DNA of 44,657 bases from Colivicinus sp022776215 (GTDB lineage Bacteria; Bacillota_I; Bacilli_A; Erysipelotrichales; Erysipelotrichaceae): assembly GCA_022776215.1 (NCBI GenBank), contig JALFIR010000007.1, positions 1-44,657 on the forward strand, written 5' to 3'. Numbering within the stretch: the first letter of the stretch is position 1; each line of letters opens with the position of its first letter. Below are positions 15,738-23,672 of the stretch, in pieces. Below the pieces are notes generated by a model. The model was not told the DNA's origin and did no database searches. It saw nothing but the letters and a program-made list of their open reading frames with translations. The position numbers and the translations under genes were made by a program.

Positions 15738-16664
15738 ATGAGAAGAAATGGAAGCGGATTTGGTTTTTTTGGTTTAATATTATTTTTTATGATTTTTGGT
15801 GATCTTATTGGTGGGATTACGGTAGCTTTGATGTCACTTATTCCTTTGGGTGCAATTGGTCTTTTGGTTTATTCGATTGTTAAGGGTGGTGATTCTAATA
15901 AGAAGAATGATTTTAAAAGAACTGTACCTAAGAAAAAGGCATATTCTATGAAGAATGGTGATTTGAATAAGATTGACAAGAAACTTGCGAATTATTTTAA
16001 GCATAATATTTCTTTGCCAGTAGTTGATGATATTTCTTTGACAACACAATCTGGTAAGTTTACAACAGCTGATCAATTGTATCTTACTTATAAGGATGAG
16101 AAGATTTGTAAGTTAGGTGAATTTAATTCACAATATGCTGATGTTTATAAGAAGATCATGGACTTGCTGTTGGTATTTTCTACTAAGGATGAGGATTTCT
16201 TGAAGGCTGAGGTTAAGGTAGAGGAGCCAAAGAAGAAGAATAAGTTAAGTAGTGGTGAGAAGTATATTGAGCGTATTAATGAGCTTAATAATTCTATCCC
16301 ACAAGAGGAAATAACTAATGGTTTGTATCAAACTTGCGATCTTTTGAAGCAATTAAATTATTTGACTGAAAATAAGGATGATAATCCAAAGGTTACTAAA
16401 TTATATGATTATTATTTGCCTATTCTTGTGTCTGCTTTAGAGAAGTATAAGAAGTTGGCTGATTCTAAGGTTATTAATGATGATTTTAAGCAAACTGAGG
16501 CTGGTTTGATTAAAACGATTGTGCTTATTAATGAGGCTTTAAAGACTATTATCGGAAGTATGCAAGAAGATGATTATATGAATATTAATGCGGATGTGAG
16601 TACTTTACAATCTTTATTAAAGAAGGATGGTTATGGAAGTGATCCGTTTGGGAGTGATAAGTAA
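15738..16664 (+). CDS. XpaC-like membrane protein (5-bromo-4-chloroindolyl phosphate hydrolysis family)
   Basis: The 308-residue protein starts with two hydrophobic segments (FGFFGLILFFMIFGDLIGGI and then ALMSLIPLGAIGLLVYSIV) joined by a short turn, followed by a long helical cytoplasmic part. The stretch with NGLYQTCDLLKQL and LYDYYLPILVSALEKYKKL matches the helical domain of XpaC-type proteins, which are usually encoded next to TelA-like proteins and have no settled biochemical role. No TelA gene is present; an unknown gene and a double-AAA ATPase follow instead. Its stop overlaps the next ATG by one base. Confidence 0.75.
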   Translation: MRRNGSGFGFFGLILFFMIFGDLIGGITVALMSLIPLGAIGLLVYSIVKGGDSNKKNDFKRTVPKKKAYSMKNGDLNKIDKKLANYFKHNISLPVVDDISLTTQSGKFTTADQLYLTYKDEKICKLGEFNSQYADVYKKIMDLLLVFSTKDEDFLKAEVKVEEPKKKNKLSSGEKYIERINELNNSIPQEEITNGLYQTCDLLKQLNYLTENKDDNPKVTKLYDYYLPILVSALEKYKKLADSKVINDDFKQTEAGLIKTIVLINEALKTIIGSMQEDDYMNINADVSTLQSLLKKDGYGSDPFGSDK

Positions 16665-17215
16665 TGGTTGATCAAGATATTTATAAAATTGTTGAGCAGA
16701 TGAATAAGAATAAGGAGTCTACTAATTCTAAGGTGGATGAGATTTTTGATATGTTGGATTCTATTAAGGCTGAGCCTAATAATTCAAGTGTATCTTATAA
16801 TTCTAATTATTCTAGTGCGACAAAAAGTTCTTTGTCTGATTTAAAGAATAGTATTAAGCCTGTTAAGAAGCCAATTTTTCCAAATGAAATTAATGTTTAT
16901 GAAAACCGCTCTGATTGTTTTATAAATATTCTTAAAGAGGTTGTTTATACTGACGATAATAATGTTGATTATGTTAAGGGGCATCGTGATGCTTTAGAGA
17001 AGTATTATACGGTTGCTGGTAATAATGTTAAGGACTTGTCTATTGTAGAAGGACAGGTTAATGATGAATTGAAGAATAGAAGTAGGGCTAATGCAGCCGA
17101 TATGTATGCAAGAGGCTATTATGATGGTCTTGAGTATGTGTCTAGGGCTTTGGTAACTTCTAAGAATCTTGTTAGTAAGAAAATTTATCAAAAGTTGTTA
17201 AGTGAGTTGAGTTAA
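16664..17215 (+). CDS. Unknown soluble protein of the XpaC/AAA operon, 183 residues
   Basis: I do not recognise a family. The N-terminal 35 residues look like a short coiled coil (IYKIVEQMNKNKESTNSKVD), followed by a low-complexity Asn/Ser linker (SSVSYNSNYSSATKSSLSD) and a helical C-terminal domain of about 100 residues (ANAADMYARGYYDGLEYVSR). There is no signal peptide or membrane helix. One-base overlaps with both neighbours imply fixed stoichiometry. A scaffold or substrate adaptor between membrane protein and ATPase is an inference from position only. Confidence 0.75.
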   Translation: MVDQDIYKIVEQMNKNKESTNSKVDEIFDMLDSIKAEPNNSSVSYNSNYSSATKSSLSDLKNSIKPVKKPIFPNEINVYENRSDCFINILKEVVYTDDNNVDYVKGHRDALEKYYTVAGNNVKDLSIVEGQVNDELKNRSRANAADMYARGYYDGLEYVSRALVTSKNLVSKKIYQKLLSELS

Positions 17216-19200
17216 TGAAAAAAGAAGATAGAGAGAAGCTTTTAGAAGAAGTTTTAAATAAGAGAAGAAATATCAGCATTGATGAGTCAATGAAAATTAT
17301 TGAGTCAACTGAGAATGAGTTGAATCGTCTTTTGAGTGCGAATAAGAAGGATATCAATGAATTGGTTAAGGATAATGGGGATGTTTCTAGTGAGGCTTAT
17401 CTTTCTTCTTTAAAGAAGGAGATGGAGTCTGATTTGGGTACTACTATTGAGGCTCCTGAGAATGTGGTGGTTGGTAAGGCTTCTAAGGAAGTTTTTGATA
17501 AGATTAATAAAGAATTAAAAGAGAAGGTGATTGGTCAAGATAAGGCTTGTGATGATTTGACTATAGCCTTTAGAAGACCTTATGTTGTTGGTAGTGATCC
17601 TAGGTCAATTAGAAGTTCTATTATTGTCTATGGTAGTAATGGTACTGGTCGCCATTTGATGGTGGAGACGATGGCTAAGTTGCTTCATAAGTATGGTTTA
17701 ACCGTCTCTAGTGAAGTATGTAAGCTTGATATGAAAAGGTATCAATCTAGTTCGCAAGAGATTTTGTTTCTTCAGGATTTGTATGTTGCCTTAAGTGGTC
17801 GTAATCCGATTATTCTTATTGAGAACAATAAGGAGAGTTCTCCTGTCTTTAATATGATGTTGAGTGATTTGGTTCTAAGTGGTAAGGTGCTTTTGAATCA
17901 AAGATATACTTTTGTGAATAATCAATTACAGGAGGCTACTTCTAAGTTGAGTAAGGATGTGATTGATCATTTAGATGGCAATAATAAGACTTTAGTGTTT
18001 ATCACAAATGATAAGCCTAGTAAGTTGTTAGATGTCTTTGGTAAGTCTTTTGTGGAAAAGGTTGAGGATAAGGTTCAAACTTCTTTGTTGGAAGAGGATG
18101 CACTTAAAAAGATTGTTGATGGCTTATTGGAAGAATTAGAGACAAAGAGTGAGACTCAGTTCGAGTTGGATTTGGTGATTGAGGAAAATATCAAGGATTA
18201 TCTTTTGAAGAATTATGAGCCTAATAATGGTATTGATTCTTTGACTCCAATTATCGATAAGATTTATAGGGGTCTTGTGAATATTACTTTGAAGGATAAT
18301 GATATCGATGTCTTAACTTTAAAGTATGATGGTTCGATTAAGGCTTTATATAAGGATGAATCTTTTGACTTGGATATTGAGGATGATGTGTCTAAGGAAA
18401 GAGAAGAGATTCAAAGAGAATTGGATGAGATTGTTGGCCTTAAGAATGTTAAGGATTATTTGTTGTCTTTAGAGGACCATATTAAGATTACTCAGATTCG
18501 TAAACAAAAGGGTTTAAAGACAGCAGAGGTTTCTAAGCATATGATTTTTACTGGTAATCCAGGTACTGGTAAGACAACTATTGCGCGTATTGTCTCTCGT
18601 ATGATGAAGGCTTGTGGCATTTTGAAGCAAGGTCAATTAGTGGAGGTTACAAGGGCTGATTTGGTTGGTAAGTATGTAGGTCATACAGCTCCTCTTACTA
18701 TGAATGTGATTAATAGTGCTTTGGGTGGTGTTTTGTTTATAGATGAGGCTTATTCGTTATATAGGGGTAAGGATGATTCTTTTGGTCTAGAGGCTATTGA
18801 TACGCTTGTTAAGGGAATGGAAGATCATCGTGATGATTTGATTGTCATTCTTGCGGGTTATTCAAAAGAGATGGAAGAATTTTTGACAGCTAATTCTGGT
18901 TTGAAGTCTAGATTTGCGAATATTATTCATTTTGATGATTATACTGGTGAAGAGATGATGTTGATTGCCAAGAGTATTGCCAAGTCTAAGGGTTACTATA
19001 TAGCTGATGAGTTGACTAAGCCTTTAACTGATTACTTTACAATTATTCAGGGCAAGGGTGATCCAAATAGTGGCAATGGTCGTTTGGCTCGTAATAAGGT
19101 TGAAGAGGCTATTTTGAAACAGTCTAAGCGTCTATTGGATAATCCTGATGATGATATTAGTGAATTGAAGCTTGTTGATTTTAATTTGGATGATGAATAA
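17215..19200 (+). CDS. Tandem AAA ATPase: degenerate Clp-like domain plus SpoVK/CbbX-type domain
   Basis: The protein has 661 residues. After a helical N-terminal region comes a first AAA module beginning KEKVIGQDKACDDLTIAF. Its P-loop reads YGSNGTGRH (139-147), lacking the Lys and Thr/Ser of Walker A, and its Walker B is reduced to IILIEN, so it should not hydrolyse ATP. The second AAA module is of the SpoVK/CbbX group with EIVGLKNVKDYL, intact Walker A GNPGTGKTT (447-455), Walker B VLFIDEAYSLY, and sensor/arginine motif GLKSRFANII. CbbX-type AAA rings remodel protein complexes. It is the last gene of the operon with the XpaC-like and unknown proteins. Confidence 0.85.
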   Translation: MKKEDREKLLEEVLNKRRNISIDESMKIIESTENELNRLLSANKKDINELVKDNGDVSSEAYLSSLKKEMESDLGTTIEAPENVVVGKASKEVFDKINKELKEKVIGQDKACDDLTIAFRRPYVVGSDPRSIRSSIIVYGSNGTGRHLMVETMAKLLHKYGLTVSSEVCKLDMKRYQSSSQEILFLQDLYVALSGRNPIILIENNKESSPVFNMMLSDLVLSGKVLLNQRYTFVNNQLQEATSKLSKDVIDHLDGNNKTLVFITNDKPSKLLDVFGKSFVEKVEDKVQTSLLEEDALKKIVDGLLEELETKSETQFELDLVIEENIKDYLLKNYEPNNGIDSLTPIIDKIYRGLVNITLKDNDIDVLTLKYDGSIKALYKDESFDLDIEDDVSKEREEIQRELDEIVGLKNVKDYLLSLEDHIKITQIRKQKGLKTAEVSKHMIFTGNPGTGKTTIARIVSRMMKACGILKQGQLVEVTRADLVGKYVGHTAPLTMNVINSALGGVLFIDEAYSLYRGKDDSFGLEAIDTLVKGMEDHRDDLIVILAGYSKEMEEFLTANSGLKSRFANIIHFDDYTGEEMMLIAKSIAKSKGYYIADELTKPLTDYFTIIQGKGDPNSGNGRLARNKVEEAILKQSKRLLDNPDDDISELKLVDFNLDDE

Positions 19201-19222
19201 AGGATGGGTAACTGTCCTTTTT
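19199..19222 (+). terminator. Terminator after the AAA operon
   Basis: The stem AAAGGA/TCCTTT (19199-19204 with 19215-19220) overlaps the stop codon and is followed by a short T-run. It is modest in strength. Confidence 0.5.
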
Positions 19223-19255
19223 AAATAGTGAAAAAATAGTGAAAATTTAGTGAAA
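19223..19255 (+). repeat. Three 11-bp direct repeats, probable activator site
   Basis: AAATAGTGAAA, AAATAGTGAAA and ATTTAGTGAAA follow one another with TAGTG at 19226, 19237 and 19248. The period of exactly 11 bp is about one helical turn. The block abuts the -35 region of the lipoprotein promoter (-10 TATAAT at 19278-19283). This is the geometry of tandem response-regulator sites. Confidence 0.65.
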
Positions 19256-19277
19256 TATCTTTATTTGAGATATATAG

Positions 19278-19309
19278 TATAATTAATACAGATAATACAG
19301 ATAGGGAGG
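19278..19309 (+). promoter_or_regulatory. Promoter and ribosome site of the first lipoprotein
   Basis: TATAAT at 19278-19283 has no good -35 hexamer at the expected place, consistent with activator dependence. The SD GGGAGG (19304-19309) lies 7 nt before the ATG. ACAGATA occurs twice in the leader. Confidence 0.55.
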
Positions 19310-19316
19310 TACTGAT

Positions 19317-19901
19317 ATGAAAAAGACTGTATTAATTATTGTTAGTATGTTGTTGTGTCTGTTTGGTTGTCAAAAAGATGAACCAAAAGAATTTAATGCT
19401 GGTATCACTTCTCTAGAAGTTGTAGAAGATGAAGGTGTTTGGAATTTTAAAGTAGATGTAAATGATAGTGAAGGTAAGAAGATAGTGTTTACTTTGCATA
19501 TATTAAAGGAAGATGGTGTTTGGGAATCAAAGGAAATTCATGTCTTTTCATTAAAAGATAATATTTATAAGTTTGGCATTGGTTTTACAAGTGAAGATAA
19601 GACTGTTTCTGATATTTTGTATTCAACAATCGATATCTATGAGTATGATGATGATTTAAATATTCTTGAAAAATATAATTATGATCGTTATATTCCGTTT
19701 AATTGTGTTGGTTATAATACAGCAGCTTTCTTTGAAGGAACAAGAGATTTAAATCTAGATGAAGAAGTAATTGTCTATGGTGAATATTCAGCAGGTGATG
19801 ATGCTGGTGAACCTGATACTAATGTTTTGTTTAACGAGGATTTTGTAGAAAACTTTAAGTATGATAATGCTGAAATTCTTACAATGAAGATTGTTAAATA
19901 A
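19317..19901 (+). CDS. Small lipoprotein of unknown function, 194 residues
   Basis: A lipoprotein signal peptide MKKTVLIIVSMLLCLFGC ends in a cysteine at residue 18. The mature part is acidic and beta-rich (WNFKVDVNDSEGKKIVFTLH, STIDIYEYDDDLNILEKY) and ends in a short strand, LTMKIVK. No family is recognised. It is paralogous in layout to the next lipoprotein: both have a domain with an ENGEW/EDGVW strand, a STIDIYEYDDDL or TLIYYQFDDDL strand, and an EEVIVYGEYSAG or EELVVLAMFGTSG strand. It has its own promoter with phased repeats and may be a cell-surface stress or envelope protein. Confidence 0.8.
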   Translation: MKKTVLIIVSMLLCLFGCQKDEPKEFNAGITSLEVVEDEGVWNFKVDVNDSEGKKIVFTLHILKEDGVWESKEIHVFSLKDNIYKFGIGFTSEDKTVSDILYSTIDIYEYDDDLNILEKYNYDRYIPFNCVGYNTAAFFEGTRDLNLDEEVIVYGEYSAGDDAGEPDTNVLFNEDFVENFKYDNAEILTMKIVK

Positions 19902-19944
19902 ATCACTTCTTTCATATAATGTAAGAAAGAAAAGGGATAAAAAT

Positions 19945-19995
19945 ATGCTTACGTATAATCTGCACAGGTATAAGAATGGTGATGTAGCACTTTAG
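19945..19995 (+). CDS. Possible 16-codon leader peptide
   Basis: An ATG-to-TAG frame of 16 codons follows AAAGGGA (19931-19937) at 7 nt, in the 110-bp gap between the two lipoprotein genes. A TATAAT at 19915-19920 could promote it. It might be a leader peptide or the relic of a gene; nothing else supports it. Confidence 0.2.
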   Translation: MLTYNLHRYKNGDVAL

Positions 19996-20026
19996 TTAAA
20001 AATGTTTTAAAAGAAAGGATTTTGAT

Positions 20027-20662
20027 ACGAAGAAAGTTACATTAATATTAATAAGTTTACTGTTATGCCTATGTTTAGTAGGTTGCGATGATGATCATGA
20101 TGATGTTGTAGATAATGATGTAGATGATGTTGTGGAAGTTAAAAATACTATTACGCCATTAGAAGATAAGAAGATCACTGGCTATACTAGCTATGATATT
20201 TTTCCTTATAAGTTAAATGTTGATGAAGGTGCTAGTATTACTTTTAGATTTAATACTTATGAAAATGGTGAATGGACTTCTAATGATTGGGTTATGGATA
20301 CAGCAGACGATGATTCTTTGATATTTGGCTTTGGTGTTAATACTTATCCTGAGTTGAAGCTTGATGACCTTCCTACAACCCTTATTTATTATCAGTTTGA
20401 TGACGACTTAGGGGTAACGGCTAAGGTTGCAAGTCCAATACCTATCAGTTTTAAGGGTATGAAAGGCGTTTCAACTTCTTGGTTACAAGGTGATCATAAT
20501 ATTGTAGATGGTGAAGAATTGGTTGTTTTGGCTATGTTTGGAACAAGTGGTAATATGTTAACTTCACCAGGTAGAGATGTATTTGATGATAACTATAAAA
20601 ATGGTGATTGGGTATATGATAAAGCTATTGTGATTACTTTAATAGTTACTTATAAAGGATAA
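20027..20662 (+). CDS. Second small lipoprotein, start codon changed to ACG
   Basis: Reading in frame upstream of GTG 20132 gives a complete lipoprotein signal: T-K-K-V-T-L-I-L-I-S-L-L-L-C-L-C-L-V-G-C. The first codon is ACG (20027-20029) where ATG is expected. AAAGGA (20014-20019) lies 7 nt upstream, as for a normal start. The mature part begins with an Asp/Val-rich linker (DDDHDDVVDNDVDDVV) and a beta-rich domain similar to the preceding lipoprotein. Either ACG is used weakly or the gene is silenced by one point change. Starting at GTG 20132 would remove the signal peptide and is unlikely. It is 211 codons long if ACG is used. Confidence 0.7.
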   Translation, partial: TKKVTLILISLLLCLCLVGCDDDHDDVVDNDVDDVVEVKNTITPLEDKKITGYTSYDIFPYKLNVDEGASITFRFNTYENGEWTSNDWVMDTADDDSLIFGFGVNTYPELKLDDLPTTLIYYQFDDDLGVTAKVASPIPISFKGMKGVSTSWLQGDHNIVDGEELVVLAMFGTSGNMLTSPGRDVFDDNYKNGDWVYDKAIVITLIVTYKG

Positions 20663-20690
20663 TGAGCTACGTGCTCATTTTTCTTTTTTA
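20661..20690 (+). terminator. Terminator after the lipoprotein pair
   Basis: The 7-bp stem AATGAGC/GCTCATT (20661-20667 with 20673-20679) has a 5-nt loop and is followed by T-rich sequence. Confidence 0.85.
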
Positions 20691-20700
20691 ATGAAAAATG

Positions 20701-20706
20701 TATAAT
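20701..20706 (+). promoter_or_regulatory. -10 box of an apparently leaderless transcript (mnmE operon)
   Basis: TATAAT ends 7 nt before the mnmE ATG. No SD is present. Confidence 0.6.
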
Positions 20707-20713
20707 TATAGGC

Positions 20714-22024
20714 ATGTTAAACGATACTATATGTGCGATTAGTACTAGTCTTAAGGATGGTGCTATATCTATTGTAAGATTATCTGGTGATGATACTTTT
20801 GAGATTATCAAGAAGATAAGTGATATTAAAAAAATTGAGGCCAATAAGATTAAGTATGGTCATATCTTTGATAATGGGGAGATGATTGATGAAGTATTAA
20901 TCTCTTTCTTTGTGGGACCTAAGTCTTTCACAAGAGAAGATATGGCAGAGATTAATTGTCATGGTGGTGTATATGTTACAAGATTAATACTTAATTTGTT
21001 GTTGGCAAATGGGGCAAGACTTGCTGAGCCTGGCGAGTTTACTAAGAGGGCTTATTTAAATGGCAGAATTGATTTAAGTGAGGCTGAGTCAACTAATGAT
21101 TTGATTAATGCGACAAATCATTTACAGGCTAAGAGTGCTATTAAGGGTATTAATGGTTCTATTGAAAGATTATTGAGTCCTTTGATGGAAGAGATAAAGA
21201 CGGTGATAGCTCAAATCGAGGTTAATATTGATTATCCTGAATACGAGGATGTTTTAGAGATGACTAATGAAATAGTTAAGCCTCATGTTTTAAAGTGGAT
21301 AGCTGAGATGAAGGATATGATCAATAAGGCTGATCGTTTTAGAGTAGTTAAAGATGGTATTAAGACGGTTATTGTTGGTAAGCCTAATGTTGGCAAATCA
21401 TCTTTATTGAATACCTTGTTAGAAAAAGAAAAAGCTATCGTGACTGATATTGCAGGTACTACAAGAGATTTGGTTGAGGGCGTAGTTAAGCTTGATAATA
21501 TTACACTTAATTTAATTGATACTGCTGGTATTAGAGATAGTGAAGATATTATTGAACAAATCGGTATTGAAAAGTCTAAGGAAGCTTTAAAAGAAGCTGA
21601 CTTGGTTATTATGGTTCTTGATGGTAATAATATCGATGAACAAGATGAAGAATTGTTGAAGTTAACAAGTGATAAGAAGCGTGTTGTTGTCTACAATAAG
21701 AAGGACTTGAAAAAACATGAGGGTATTAATATTTCATGTTTGAATAATGATATTAAAGAACTTGTTGATTATTTGAATAACGAATATAAGGAAGATATTT
21801 CTTTGGTAGATGAGGATATTTTAAATAACGAAAGACAAATTTCTCTGATGCGTAAGGCTTTGATGAGTTTGAATAATATGTTAATAGATATTGATGAGAT
21901 TTCACTTGATATTGTGATGCTTAATCTTGAGGAAGCATTCCATTATCTATGTGAGATAGTAGGAAAGGATTATCAGGAAGATCTAATCGATCATATGTTT
22001 AGAAATTTCTGTTTGGGTAAATAG
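20714..22024 (+). CDS. mnmE: tRNA modification GTPase MnmE
   Basis: MnmE works with MnmG to make the 5-carboxymethylaminomethyl group on wobble uridine of tRNAs. Its 436 residues include the N-terminal formyl-THF-binding domain (DTICAISTSLKDGAISIVRLSG), a helical domain, and an inserted G domain with GKPNVGKSS, the G3 motif DTAG and G4 NKKD. The C-terminal catalytic tail FCLGK ends the protein. It heads an operon with tatD in direct abutment. Confidence 0.97.
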   Translation: MLNDTICAISTSLKDGAISIVRLSGDDTFEIIKKISDIKKIEANKIKYGHIFDNGEMIDEVLISFFVGPKSFTREDMAEINCHGGVYVTRLILNLLLANGARLAEPGEFTKRAYLNGRIDLSEAESTNDLINATNHLQAKSAIKGINGSIERLLSPLMEEIKTVIAQIEVNIDYPEYEDVLEMTNEIVKPHVLKWIAEMKDMINKADRFRVVKDGIKTVIVGKPNVGKSSLLNTLLEKEKAIVTDIAGTTRDLVEGVVKLDNITLNLIDTAGIRDSEDIIEQIGIEKSKEALKEADLVIMVLDGNNIDEQDEELLKLTSDKKRVVVYNKKDLKKHEGINISCLNNDIKELVDYLNNEYKEDISLVDEDILNNERQISLMRKALMSLNNMLIDIDEISLDIVMLNLEEAFHYLCEIVGKDYQEDLIDHMFRNFCLGK

Positions 22025-22774
22025 ATGAATTATCTTGATTCACATTGTCATATAAATGATGAAAGTTATCTTGAAGATTTAGATGAAGTATTAGATCGCA
22101 TGGTAACTAATAAGGTTACTAAGGCGATGCTAGTGTGTGTATCTTTGGATGACTATAAAAGATCTTTGGATATTAAAAAAGAGGGTATTACCTTTAAGAA
22201 GGCTATAGGTGTTTATCCTGAATATACTAATATGTCAGATGCTGAGTTTGAAAAGTATGTTGAGCTTATGAAAGAGTGCGATGCGGTTGGTGAGATTGGT
22301 TTGGATTATCACTGGTATAAGGATACTAAAGAGGCTCAAAGGGAATTGTTTGTAAGACAAATTAAGATTGCGAATGAGTTGAATAAGCCGGTTATTGTGC
22401 ATGCTAGAGAGGCTTTAGGTGATACTTATCAAATATTGAAGGATAATCTGTGTCGCGGTGTTTTACATTGTTATAGTGGGTCGTATGAACTAGCGAAAGA
22501 GTTTGTGAAACTTGGCTATTATATTTCTATTGGTGGTCCTGTTACTTTTAAGAATGCGAAGGAACCTTTAGAGGTTGCGAAGAATATTCCTTTGGATAAG
22601 CTTCTTATTGAGACGGATTCTCCTTATTTAACACCGGTTCCCAATCGTGGTAAGCGTAATGAGCCTTCTAATGTGGTATTTACCGCAAAGAAGATTATGG
22701 AGGTAAGAGGTTTGGATGAAGAAACTTTCTTGGCTCAAATAAATAAGAATTATGATGACTTGTTCAAGTTATAA
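22025..22774 (+). CDS. tatD: TatD-family metal-dependent deoxyribonuclease
   Basis: The 249-residue TIM-barrel hydrolase has metal-binding motifs DSHCHI at the N terminus, VGEIGLDYHW, PVIVHAREA, GVLHCYSGS and LIETDSPYLTP, which together identify TatD/YcfH nucleases. It acts on DNA ends in repair. Its ATG follows the mnmE stop with no gap, so it is translated with mnmE. Confidence 0.95.
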   Translation: MNYLDSHCHINDESYLEDLDEVLDRMVTNKVTKAMLVCVSLDDYKRSLDIKKEGITFKKAIGVYPEYTNMSDAEFEKYVELMKECDAVGEIGLDYHWYKDTKEAQRELFVRQIKIANELNKPVIVHAREALGDTYQILKDNLCRGVLHCYSGSYELAKEFVKLGYYISIGGPVTFKNAKEPLEVAKNIPLDKLLIETDSPYLTPVPNRGKRNEPSNVVFTAKKIMEVRGLDEETFLAQINKNYDDLFKL

Positions 22775-22793
22775 TAGATAGGTGAGGTATTTT

Positions 22794-23672
22794 ATGGATT
22801 TAATATTTTTAGTGATTTTAATTGCGTTGACAATTTCAATGTTTAGTAAAAATTTTAAGAAAGCAGGACAATATCGTAAGGATAAGACTTATATCGATAT
22901 TTATACCAAGATTCTTAAGGAAGAGGAAGGTGCTTATGATGAACTAGTTTCTTATTTAGGCAGCGAGACTGATGCATGTTTAAAGGCTAAGTCAACTTTG
23001 ATTAAGATTTATGTTGATCTTGACAAAGCTCCTGAGCTTGTTGAAGCTGATGTCGATGCCATTGATTTTATGCATGATATCTTCTTTGAGGGTGAAAACT
23101 TTATGAAGGAAAGAATCATTTCAAATAGTGAAGTGTTTATTTGGCTGATTCTTATTCTTTCTAAGGCAAGAGCTAACACAATGATTGATGTGATGAATCA
23201 TATTAATGATAAGGTTAGCGTATATGATGAACAAATGAGTAATTATGTTGAATATCAAGTTTATAAGTCAGCATATTCTTCATTATTGGAAAAGGATGTT
23301 GAGGGTATCAATTTCTTAAAAGTATTATTATGTGGTGAGTACCATGAATATAAGTATGATAAGAATTTGATTGGAATTTATAAAAAGATTGCAGCTTCTT
23401 TATTAGCTTATATGGCTGAACCACTAGATGATGGTGATGATGAGTTGATTAAAGAATTTACTCAAACTTTAATTGGCAGTCGTTTTACTAAGGATTTAGA
23501 AATATATGATAAGTACCATGTAGAAGAACCAAAAGAAGAAGTTTCAAGTGAAGATGACAACACTGAACTATATTCAAATGTAGAAGATACTGGGCACGAA
23601 CCTGGGCTCGAAACTAACAGACACGAACCTGGGCTCGAATCTAACGGGCTCGAATCTAAAGAGGATAAGTAA
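22794..23672 (+). CDS. Unknown N-terminally membrane-anchored helical protein
   Basis: I do not recognise a family. An N-terminal hydrophobic helix (MDLIFLVILIALTISMF) anchors about 270 mostly helical, acidic residues, possibly TPR-like (KILKEEEGAYDELVSYLG). The C-terminal tail contains a 9-residue tandem repeat, HEPGLETNR then HEPGLESNG then LES. I start at ATG 22794 because GGTGAGG lies 6 nt upstream; a GTG 12 nt earlier would fall within that SD. The stop overlaps the pth ATG, placing it in the mnmE-tatD-pth-mfd run. Confidence 0.8.
   Translation: MDLIFLVILIALTISMFSKNFKKAGQYRKDKTYIDIYTKILKEEEGAYDELVSYLGSETDACLKAKSTLIKIYVDLDKAPELVEADVDAIDFMHDIFFEGENFMKERIISNSEVFIWLILILSKARANTMIDVMNHINDKVSVYDEQMSNYVEYQVYKSAYSSLLEKDVEGINFLKVLLCGEYHEYKYDKNLIGIYKKIAASLLAYMAEPLDDGDDELIKEFTQTLIGSRFTKDLEIYDKYHVEEPKEEVSSEDDNTELYSNVEDTGHEPGLETNRHEPGLESNGLESKEDK
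23595..23660 (+). repeat. 27-bp tandem repeat, about 2.5 copies, inside a gene
   Basis: CACGAACCTGGGCTCGAA starts copies at 23595 and 23622, and a half copy (CTCGAATCTAAA) follows at 23649. The repeat is in frame (9 codons) and visibly richer in G+C than the surroundings. Confidence 0.85.
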
